NCBI GenBank assembly: GCA_024696005.1
Contig: JAILHF010000019.1
Span: forward strand, 17,722 to 81,721
Direction: 5' to 3'
Origin: Lachnospiraceae bacterium
GTDB taxonomy: Bacteria; Bacillota; Clostridia; Lachnospirales; Lachnospiraceae
DNA: 64,000 nt
Shown here piece after piece: positions 46,137 through 52,203 of the stretch (its first letter is position 1; each line of letters starts with the position of its first letter). The notes beneath the pieces were generated by a model that was not told where the DNA came from, ran no database searches, and saw only the letters and a list, made by a program, of their open reading frames with translations. The translations under genes were made by a program, and so were the position numbers.

Positions 46137-47646
46137 CGATGAGCTTGATCAGGAACGAGCGCGCCTTCAGCGATATATCACTGCCGCTCAGACAACTACC
46201 AGTGCCACACAGACGGATTTTGCCTATCAGGAACTGAATTCACGCTTTGTGACGCTTCAACAACAGTCCGTTGCGACAGGGCTCTCTCTGGGGGGAGAGA
46301 CCGCGGAACAAAAGCAGGCCAGATTTCTCGAGGAGCATGAGATCCGCAAAAAGGCCATCGAAAAGGAGTGGCACGAAAAAACCGCTTCCGGTGCCGGTGA
46401 CCTGGAAAAAAGAGGGGTCGCAAAAACCAAAAAGACCGACAAAGCCTTCTATTCGGGCTTTTCCCTGAAGGATCTGGAGGTCCTTGCCAAAAACAGCGAC
46501 CGGGGCGGGAACTCGCAGGAATACAACGATGTGGTGACCGACCTCGAGCTTTACAACAGCGTGGATCAGAATGTCGATGAATCCCTTCCGATCCAGCAGC
46601 TGAAACGCGTGGAGGAAAGCTGCCGGAAATATCTGGAAAGCCGGCATCCGTTTTCCACAAAAGGCAAGATCCGGAAAGCCATCATCGCGCAGATTTCCGA
46701 ACAGGCACAAAAAACGCTGAACGATTTCCGCACCCGGATCATGTCCCGGGCCGATCAGAGTTTTGCCGCTTTCCAGCAGGAACAGTCTCCCGAAAAGATC
46801 AATGCAGCCTGCCGGGAGCATTTCCAGCTTATCAGCCGCTGGCTCCAGGGTGATCTGGAACTGAGCGCGGAAGAATCCAGAAGACTGGACAATCAGATGG
46901 CTGCGGTCCTGCGCGTCATGAAACAGGACAACCCGCCGGTGGTCCCGGTCGATGCCGATCAGGCCGATACCATGTCCACACGTTTCTTTAATGCCCTGGG
47001 CTGGACCGACCGCAAACCGGAGCTGGTGTCGGAGGCGGAACTGGACCAAACCATATCCCAGAGTACTCTGGATGCCAGGCACAAGAGAAAGATGTTCCAT
47101 ACCATCGAAGAAAAGACAGGCACTCCCGGCATCACGATGGCCCGGCAGCTTCTCGGAGACGGCCGGCATTTCCTGAGCGAGGGCATTTCCGGGAGGGGAA
47201 CCTATCTGGCCACCTCCGCCAGACAGGATGATCGGTCCGCATCCGAACACTGCTGGAGTTACGGCCGCACAGCCAATTCCGTGCAGTTCTCCCTCTGCCT
47301 GAACGACAAGGCCAAAGTCTTCAGCAAATTGCAGCTCATGGGCCTGAAACGGGATCTGGAAGAAAAGATCCCCGGTATCATGAGTGTTCTGTCGGGGTCC
47401 GAAAAAACCACAAGACGTCTGAACATCAACCAGGAAAGCTCCATGTTCATCGCACTGGCCGGTTACAATACCATCTTCTGTCCGAACGACGGCGGCTTCG
47501 GTCTGAACGACTATTACGTCACCTGCGACCGCTCCGTTCTGACGATATCCGACAGCATCAGCGTGCGTACCGCCGCCTGGGAAAAAAGCATGCCTAAGGA
47601 TCCTCTGCAGATGACAAAGCAGACCATCAGCAGAATGCGGACATGA
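46123..47646 (+). CDS. Putative ADP-ribosyltransferase-like protein with long helical N-terminus
   Basis: A 507-residue hydrophilic protein with no signal peptide. About 330 residues at the N-terminus are charged and helical. The C-terminus shows elements of an ADP-ribosyltransferase fold: GISGRGTYLATSA near 354, a helix with EHCWSYGRT, SLCLNDKAKVF, SSMFIALAGYNTIF near 438 and NDYYVTCDRSVLTIS near 463. It lacks a clear glutamate-containing toxin motif that I can place, so catalysis is uncertain. AGGAGGTAAACC precedes the ATG. A small helical gene follows 13 bases later, like a toxin/partner pair. Alternatives: a structural or chaperone protein. Confidence 0.5.
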   Translation: MPGSSDELDQERARLQRYITAAQTTTSATQTDFAYQELNSRFVTLQQQSVATGLSLGGETAEQKQARFLEEHEIRKKAIEKEWHEKTASGAGDLEKRGVAKTKKTDKAFYSGFSLKDLEVLAKNSDRGGNSQEYNDVVTDLELYNSVDQNVDESLPIQQLKRVEESCRKYLESRHPFSTKGKIRKAIIAQISEQAQKTLNDFRTRIMSRADQSFAAFQQEQSPEKINAACREHFQLISRWLQGDLELSAEESRRLDNQMAAVLRVMKQDNPPVVPVDADQADTMSTRFFNALGWTDRKPELVSEAELDQTISQSTLDARHKRKMFHTIEEKTGTPGITMARQLLGDGRHFLSEGISGRGTYLATSARQDDRSASEHCWSYGRTANSVQFSLCLNDKAKVFSKLQLMGLKRDLEEKIPGIMSVLSGSEKTTRRLNINQESSMFIALAGYNTIFCPNDGGFGLNDYYVTCDRSVLTISDSISVRTAAWEKSMPKDPLQMTKQTISRMRT

Positions 47647-47659
47647 AGGGGAGGAACAT

Positions 47660-48007
47660 TTGCTTATGAAAGAATTAACGATCGGAGAGCTTCGCTACAT
47701 CAATGAAGCCGTAAATCTTTGGAAAATGCTGGTGATGCGGATACAATGCAGCATGGACCACATGCCCGAATCCCTCACGGATAAACTGAACCGGCTGGAA
47801 CAGGATTTTCAGGACCAGTTCCGGGCGTATTATCAGAAGTGCCGGGATGAGGGAAGCCAAAAGAGCAGCGATGCTCTTCTGGATGATTTTGAGGAAAAAT
47901 GGGAGAAGATCCATCCCGACTTTTATGATTTCCGCAAGCTGTTTGCCGAATGCAGCCCGGAAGATCTGAAAGCAGCGGAGGATATGTTCCCGGATTATCT
48001 TCCCTGA
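47660..48007 (+). CDS. Small helical protein, possible partner of the ADP-ribosyltransferase-like protein
   Basis: A 115-residue acidic, all-helical protein (KELTIGELRYINEAVNLWKM near the start; DDFEEKWEKIHPDFYDF later). No family is recognised. The most suitable start is TTG at 47660, 5 bases after GGGGAGG; the in-frame ATG at 47666 is 11 bases away. It follows the previous stop by 13 bases and precedes a strong terminator, so it is the last gene of the operon. An immunity, antitoxin or chaperone role is suggested only by the arrangement. Confidence 0.6.
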   Translation: MLMKELTIGELRYINEAVNLWKMLVMRIQCSMDHMPESLTDKLNRLEQDFQDQFRAYYQKCRDEGSQKSSDALLDDFEEKWEKIHPDFYDFRKLFAECSPEDLKAAEDMFPDYLP

Positions 48008-48018
48008 AGATTTCAAAC

Positions 48019-48062
48019 AAAAAGCAGGCGTTCGTCCCGATCGGGAAAACGCCTGCTTTTTT
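48019..48062. terminator. Bidirectional intrinsic terminator
   Basis: AAAAAGCAGGCGTT pairs with AACGCCTGCTTTTT around a 15-base loop. A-rich and T-rich flanks serve both directions. It separates the plus-strand operon from the transketolase genes. Confidence 0.88.
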
Positions 48063-48077
48063 CATGCTCTCATGGAT

Positions 48078-49016
48078 TTACAGATTCTCTTTGATCTGCG
48101 CGTACAGTCCCTTGCCATCCAGGCGGTATTTCTCGAGCAGAGCTCCGGCACTGCCGCTCTCGCCGAACACATCGTAGACGCCGATGCGCTTCATCTTTGT
48201 CGGGCACTCTTCCGCAAGCACTTCCGCTACGGCTCCGCCCAGGCCGCCGATCACGCTGTGTTCCTCAGCCGTAAATACCTTGCCGGTCTTCTGTGCGGTC
48301 TTTACGATGATGTCCTTGTCGATGGGCTTGATGGTGTGGATGTTGACCACATCTGCCTTGATCCCGTCTGCAGCGAGCATCTCGGCTGCTTCCAGAGCGG
48401 AATTGACCATCAGGCCGGTAGCGATGATGGAAAGGTCGCCGCCTTCCTTCAGCTGTATGCCCTTGCCGATCTCGAACTTGTAGTCCGGGCCGTCGTTAAA
48501 TACGGGCACACCGGCACGGCCGGTACGCAGATAAACGGGGCCGTCCCACTCGCAGGCTGCACGGACAGCCGCCTTGGTCTCGATATCATCCGCAGGGCTG
48601 ATCACCGTCATCCCGGGGATCACGCGCATCAGCGCGATATCTTCCAGACACTGGTGGCTTGCGCCGTCCTCACCGACGGTGATGCCGGCATGGGTCGCAC
48701 CGATCTTTACGTTCAGGTGAGGATAACCGATGGAGTTACGAACCTGCTCATAAGCACGTCCGCTGGCGAACATTGCAAAAGTGGAAGCCCATACGAGCTT
48801 GCCGCAGGTAGCCATGCCGGCCGCGATGGCCATCATGTTGCTCTCGGCAATGCCGCAATCGATGAAACGATCGGGAAATGCCTTCTTGAACACACCGGTC
48901 TTGGTGGCTGCAGCAAGGTCGGCATCCAGGACCACCATATTGGGATATTCCTTCCCCAGCTCAGCCAGGGCATTACCGTAACTTTCTCTTGTCGCGATCT
49001 TCTTTACATCTCCCAT
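48078..49016 (-). CDS. Transketolase, C-terminal (pyrimidine-binding) subunit
   Basis: A 312-residue protein matching the PYR and C-terminal domains of transketolase: DADLAAATKTGVFKKAFPDR, FIDCGIAESNMMAIAAGMA, FAMFASGRAYEQVRNS and ATHAGITVGEDGASHQCLED, which contains the glutamate that activates TPP and the following histidines. With the N-terminal subunit it forms the TPP enzyme of the pentose phosphate pathway. Its ATG overlaps the upstream stop as TAATG, so translation is coupled. The split arrangement is common in Clostridia and archaea. Confidence 0.93.
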   Translation of the reverse strand: MGDVKKIATRESYGNALAELGKEYPNMVVLDADLAAATKTGVFKKAFPDRFIDCGIAESNMMAIAAGMATCGKLVWASTFAMFASGRAYEQVRNSIGYPHLNVKIGATHAGITVGEDGASHQCLEDIALMRVIPGMTVISPADDIETKAAVRAACEWDGPVYLRTGRAGVPVFNDGPDYKFEIGKGIQLKEGGDLSIIATGLMVNSALEAAEMLAADGIKADVVNIHTIKPIDKDIIVKTAQKTGKVFTAEEHSVIGGLGGAVAEVLAEECPTKMKRIGVYDVFGESGSAGALLEKYRLDGKGLYAQIKENL

Positions 49017-49846
49017 TATTTCAGGCCCTCCTCTATCTTATCCAGATCCGCCATAGCGGTCGCAAATTCCTCATCATTGGGTGCTTTGCCGTGCCAGCCT
49101 ACCTGGCCCTCCATGAAGCTTACGCCCTTGCCCTTCAGGCTGTGGGCAATGATGGCGGTGGGCATGCCCTTGGTCTCGCGTGCCTCCTTGAAGGCTGCGC
49201 GCAGCGCATCGAAATCGTGGGCATCCACATTGATCACGTGGAAATTGAAGGCCTCGAACTTCTTATCGATGGGGTTGGGATCGTTTACCTCGGAAACAGG
49301 TCCGTCGATCTGCAGACCGTTGTTGTCCACGATCACCACGAGATTATCCAGTTTCTTGGCACCGGCAAACATGGAAGCTTCCCATACCTGGCCTTCCTCC
49401 AGCTCGCCGTCTCCCAGAAGGGTATATACACGATAATCGGCATTGTCCAGCTTGCCGGCCATTGCCATGCCGGCTGCAGCGCTGATGCCCTGTCCCAGGG
49501 AACCGGTGCTCATATCCACGCCGGGCGTGCACTTGAGGCTCGGATGCCCCTGCAGATGAGAACCCAGCTTGCGGAGCGTCGTCAGCTCCTCCTTCGGATA
49601 AAAGCCGCGCTCTGCCAGAGCGGCATAAAGACCGGGTGCCGTATGTCCCTTGCTCAGGACAAAACGGTCTCTCTTCGGATCTTTCGGATTCTTCGGATCG
49701 ACATTCATCTCTTCGAAATACAGGTAGGTGAAAATGTCGGCTGCAGAAAGGGATCCGCCCGGATGCCCGGCTCCTGCGGCATGCGTGCCGATCAGTACGC
49801 CTCTGCGCACTTCATTCGCGTGTTTTTTTAATTCCAGATTGTCCAT
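49016..49846 (-). CDS. Transketolase, N-terminal (pyrophosphate-binding) subunit
   Basis: A 276-residue TPP-binding subunit: AAGAGHPGGSLSAADIFTYL at the N-terminus, VLSKGHTAPGLYAALAE, MSTGSLGQGISAAAGMA, and the TPP motif GDGELEEGQVWEA to NLVVIVDNNGLQ. It pairs with the next gene to give a complete transketolase. AAGGAG lies 7 bases before the ATG. Upstream are two direct repeats overlapping a TATAAT box, a likely control site. Confidence 0.94.
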   Translation of the reverse strand: MDNLELKKHANEVRRGVLIGTHAAGAGHPGGSLSAADIFTYLYFEEMNVDPKNPKDPKRDRFVLSKGHTAPGLYAALAERGFYPKEELTTLRKLGSHLQGHPSLKCTPGVDMSTGSLGQGISAAAGMAMAGKLDNADYRVYTLLGDGELEEGQVWEASMFAGAKKLDNLVVIVDNNGLQIDGPVSEVNDPNPIDKKFEAFNFHVINVDAHDFDALRAAFKEARETKGMPTAIIAHSLKGKGVSFMEGQVGWHGKAPNDEEFATAMADLDKIEEGLK

Positions 49847-49889
49847 AGAGATTCTCCTTCAATTGGATGGAAAGTTGTCAACCGCTGAA

Positions 49890-49929
49890 TATTATAACAT
49901 ATCAGTTATTGAAAAACATATCACTTATT
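49890..49929 (-). promoter_or_regulatory. Direct repeats at the transketolase promoter
   Basis: AACATATCAGTTATT (49896-49910) and AACATATCACTTATT (49915-49929) are 14/15 identical with a 19-base period. The minus-strand TATAAT box touches the first copy. The arrangement suggests an operator for an unknown regulator bound on two sites about two helical turns apart. Confidence 0.5.
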
Positions 49930-49948
49930 GCTCTATCCCCCAAAACGT

Positions 49949-49986
49949 GGTACTGTTCAATGGCCAGTCAGCCACAGAACAGTACC
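49949..49986. repeat. Inverted repeat upstream of transketolase
   Basis: GGTACTGTTC and GAACAGTACC, 10 bases each, spaced by 18 bases. It could form a hairpin or a protein site. No T run follows. Confidence 0.5.
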
Positions 49987-50065
49987 ATGCTTGCCGCCAT
50001 GCAAAACCGGCAGATGTTTCAGCCCCTCATCTTCCGGAACGCTGCGGGGATCGGCAGATAGTAAA

Positions 50066-50094
50066 TTGACAAAAAGAAAATATGATGGTATTGT
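50066..50094 (+). promoter_or_regulatory. Predicted promoter of antisense RNA 1
   Basis: TTGACA, 17 bases, TATTGT on the plus strand. It leads into the short RNA that converges on the first toxin-like gene. Confidence 0.6.
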
Positions 50095-50100
50095 TTGTGT

Positions 50101-50192
50101 ATGAAAGGCGCTACCGCAGTATGCGGTTCTGCCTTGGTTAATTGTTAAAGAGCAACCATTAGCCTTGGTCGGGGCGGTTGCTCTTGTTTTTT
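50101..50192 (+). ncRNA. Antisense RNA 1 of the first type I toxin-antitoxin-like unit
   Basis: The expected RNA begins near 50101, forms a 5' hairpin (ACCGC/GCGGT inside AAGGC/GCCTT) and ends at AAGAGCAACC/GGTTGCTCTT followed by G and six T (50148-50192). It runs opposite to, and overlaps, the 3' end of the toxin-like copy at 50159-50312. The same layout is repeated 375 bases later. Confidence 0.6.
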
Positions 50193-50312
50193 CTGTCTTT
50201 AATGATGCTGTATGCAAGCTGGAGCAGTGAGATCACCGCATCCATCGCACTTGCAACAGCACCGAGTACAGTCCACACAGAAGCTGTCCTTTCTTGCGTA
50301 TATTTCCCTCAT
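50159..50312 (-). pseudogene. Frameshifted copy of the small holin-like toxin gene
   Basis: The ribosome site GGAGGTGATGCCCATG is the same as in the intact copy downstream, but one extra base follows the start codon. Reading from the ATG gives an unrelated 37-residue cysteine-rich peptide. The conserved frame, encoding KYTQERTASVWTVLGAVAS and a hydrophobic helix ending KDRKNKSN, has a stop right at its beginning. The promoter (TTGACA, 16 bases, TATAAT) and antisense RNA are intact, so the toxin may have been lost while the RNA remains. A sequencing error is the alternative. Confidence 0.6.
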
Positions 50313-50403
50313 GGGCATCACCTCCGAAATGCAAGGGATTCCGTGCGAGTCACACGTTTGAAAGGCAGAACCGCCTACCGCACTTACGATAGCGCTTGTA
50401 TTT

Positions 50404-50431
50404 ATTATACATATTGTATAGCATATGTCAA
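50404..50431 (-). promoter_or_regulatory. Predicted promoter of the frameshifted toxin copy
   Basis: TTGACA, 16 bases, TATAAT on the minus strand. Both hexamers are perfect. About 70 bases of leader precede the ribosome site. Confidence 0.7.
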
Positions 50432-50440
50432 CATTTCGGA

Positions 50441-50469
50441 TTGACGGATTTCGGATTTGGTGCTATTCT
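50441..50469 (+). promoter_or_regulatory. Predicted promoter of antisense RNA 2
   Basis: TTGACG, 17 bases, TATTCT on the plus strand, in the place equivalent to the promoter of antisense RNA 1. Confidence 0.55.
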
Positions 50470-50475
50470 TTGTAT

Positions 50476-50572
50476 ATCGAAAGGCGCTACCGCAGTAGGC
50501 GGTTCTGCCTTGGTTTATGGTTAAAGAGCAACCGATTATCCTTGGTCAGAATGGCGGTTGCTCTTGTTTTTT
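50476..50572 (+). ncRNA. Antisense RNA 2 of the second type I toxin-antitoxin-like unit
   Basis: A short RNA from about 50476 with the same 5' hairpin (ACCGC/GCGGT) and the terminator AAGAGCAACC/GGTTGCTCTT plus six T (50524-50572). It overlaps the stop codon and last dozen codons of the 51-residue protein on the other strand, so it can pair with that mRNA's 3' end. The bidirectional stem could also end the mRNA. Confidence 0.65.
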
Positions 50573-50691
50573 CTGTCTTTAGCGATGCTGTATACCAGCC
50601 CGAGCAGTGAGATCACTGCATCTATGGCACTTGCAACCGCACCGAGTACAGTCCACAAAGAAGCTGTCCTTTCTTGCGTATATTTCCCCAT
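50536..50691 (-). CDS. Small single-helix protein, holin-like type I toxin candidate
   Basis: A 51-residue peptide starting MGKYTQERTASLWTVLGAVA, with one hydrophobic helix of about 20 residues (VASAIDAVISLLGLVYSI) and a basic tail KDRKNKSNRHSDQG. Size, single helix and charged end match membrane-acting type I toxins of Firmicutes (TxpA/holin-like types). The ATG at 50689-50691 follows GGAGGT by 7 bases; a nearer upstream ATG lies almost on the site. A perfect promoter lies upstream and a convergent antisense RNA overlaps the 3' end. Toxicity is inferred, not shown. Confidence 0.65.
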   Translation of the reverse strand: MGKYTQERTASLWTVLGAVASAIDAVISLLGLVYSIAKDRKNKSNRHSDQG

Positions 50692-50781
50692 GGGCATCAC
50701 CTCCAAAATGCAAGGGATTCCGTGCGAGTCACACGTTTGAAAGGCAGACCGCCTACCGCACTTACGATAGCGCTTGTATTT

Positions 50782-50809
50782 ATTATACACATTGTATATC
50801 AGATGTCAA
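50782..50809 (-). promoter_or_regulatory. Predicted promoter of the intact toxin gene
   Basis: TTGACA, 16 bases, TATAAT on the minus strand, giving a leader of about 75 bases ahead of the ribosome site. Confidence 0.7.
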
Positions 50810-50820
50810 TAATGTTGTTT

Positions 50821-52200
50821 TTAATCTACCCCGTATAATACGCATCCGGCTGCTCTGAGTTTCCTGATCTCGTCCAGATGCTCTCCCGTAATGCGTTCGC
50901 CGGGGACCAGGATGGGACGGCCGGGCGGATAGGCCATCACAAAGGCGGCGCTGATCCTGCCTTCGGCTGCTTCTTCGGAAACCTGCTCCCGTTCCGCTTC
51001 CCAGGCTTCCGATAAACGAAGCTTCTCCCGGCCTTTCAGGCATTGAAACCTCAGAGGCGGAAATATACTTTTTCGCAGGGCATAAGCTCTGTCACAGTCG
51101 TGTACCGCTTCCGCAAGTTTCCCGTACATCTCTTCCGTGTCCATCACACTCAGGATCAACAGCACATATGCAGGCAGCGACATCTCCGGTTCAATGCCAT
51201 GCTCACGCAATGCCTCCGCGAGCTGAATGCCGCTTTGCCCATCCTCCGGATAAAGCAGAAGTTTGCAGGGTTCCGTAGAGTCGATGCGGATATAAGCTGT
51301 TTCTTTCAGCATTCTGTCCAAAAACGCCCGCCTTGCAAGAAATTCCTCCCATATCGCGCTGCCGCCCTTTTCCAGATACTCCATGCAGTCGTCGATCGCT
51401 GCCATCAGCGGATACGAAGGGGATGAAGTCTGATAGATCGAAAGAAAGGCCTGCACCCGCTCCGGGTTTATCAGCTCACCCTGCATATGCAGCAAAGCCG
51501 TCTGCGTAGGTGACGGAAGCGTCTTGTGTACACTCATGATCACCAGATCCGCTCCCGCCTGTACCGCGCTTTCGGGCAGAGCGGGATGAAAGCCGAAATG
51601 GGCCCCATGAGCCGCGTCCACGATCAGGGGAATGCCCCGGGCATGGCACAGCTGCGCCGCCCTTTCCAGGTCGGCCGAATACCCCTCATAGGTCGGTGAA
51701 GTCAGGAAGACCGCCTCTGCATCCGGGTTACGGACAAGTGCCGTCTCCAGCTCTTCTGCGGATACCACTCCAGGGTCCCCGGCCTCCGGAAGGGGATGCC
51801 CGGCCGCAGCTGACGCTTCCCCCACTGCCCCGCTCTTTGCCCCGTACAGATACACGGGCCGCAGTTCCCGCAGGATCACCGCGTGATAGGCACTCCTGTG
51901 GGACGCCCTCTGCATCAGGATCTTTGCACCCTTTCGCACGCCCGCGCTCATCGCCGCCAGCACACCTGCCGTGCTCCCGTTTACCAGAAAAAACGTGTGG
52001 TCCGCTCCGTACAGTCTCGCCGCACGCTCCTGTGCCTCCTTCAGGATCCCTTCCGGTGCATGCAGGTCATCCGTAGCCTTCAGTTCCGTCACATCCGTGC
52101 GGAAAAATTCCCCGGGCAGCAAACGCTTGTGTCCGGGCATATGAAAAGGGAGCATTCCACTCCCCGCATATTCCTCCAGTTGTTCACGCAATCTTCCCAT
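50821..52200 (-). CDS. Orn/Lys/Arg-type PLP decarboxylase
   Basis: A 459-residue fold-type I PLP enzyme. LPFHMPGHKRLLPGEFF is the classic start of this family. It continues TFFLVNGSTAGVLAAMSA, LMQRASHRSAYHAVIL, IVDAAHGAHFGFHP and the PLP lysine in MSVHKTLPSPTQTALLH. The C-terminal region with MAYPPGRPILVPGE is also typical. It decarboxylates arginine, lysine or ornithine to give a polyamine or cadaverine; which one cannot be told. It starts 3 bases after the upstream membrane-anchored protein gene, so the two are co-transcribed. Confidence 0.9.
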   Translation of the reverse strand: MGRLREQLEEYAGSGMLPFHMPGHKRLLPGEFFRTDVTELKATDDLHAPEGILKEAQERAARLYGADHTFFLVNGSTAGVLAAMSAGVRKGAKILMQRASHRSAYHAVILRELRPVYLYGAKSGAVGEASAAAGHPLPEAGDPGVVSAEELETALVRNPDAEAVFLTSPTYEGYSADLERAAQLCHARGIPLIVDAAHGAHFGFHPALPESAVQAGADLVIMSVHKTLPSPTQTALLHMQGELINPERVQAFLSIYQTSSPSYPLMAAIDDCMEYLEKGGSAIWEEFLARRAFLDRMLKETAYIRIDSTEPCKLLLYPEDGQSGIQLAEALREHGIEPEMSLPAYVLLILSVMDTEEMYGKLAEAVHDCDRAYALRKSIFPPLRFQCLKGREKLRLSEAWEAEREQVSEEAAEGRISAAFVMAYPPGRPILVPGERITGEHLDEIRKLRAAGCVLYGVD

Positions 52201-52203
52201 AGA

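Larger units (their letters stand above)
50066..50812. repeat. Tandem direct duplication of the toxin/antisense RNA unit
   Basis: Two units, about 50066-50434 and 50441-50812, share promoters, hairpin leader, toxin frame, terminator and flanks along most of their length with a period near 375 bases. Each unit is bounded by inverted copies of a motif based on GCGCTACCGCAGTAGGCGGT. Confidence 0.8.

Noticed and set aside
50310..50312. The 37-residue cysteine-rich peptide read from the first toxin copy as a bacteriocin
   Set aside because: It arises from a one-base shift in a copy of the toxin gene; the conserved information is in the other frame.
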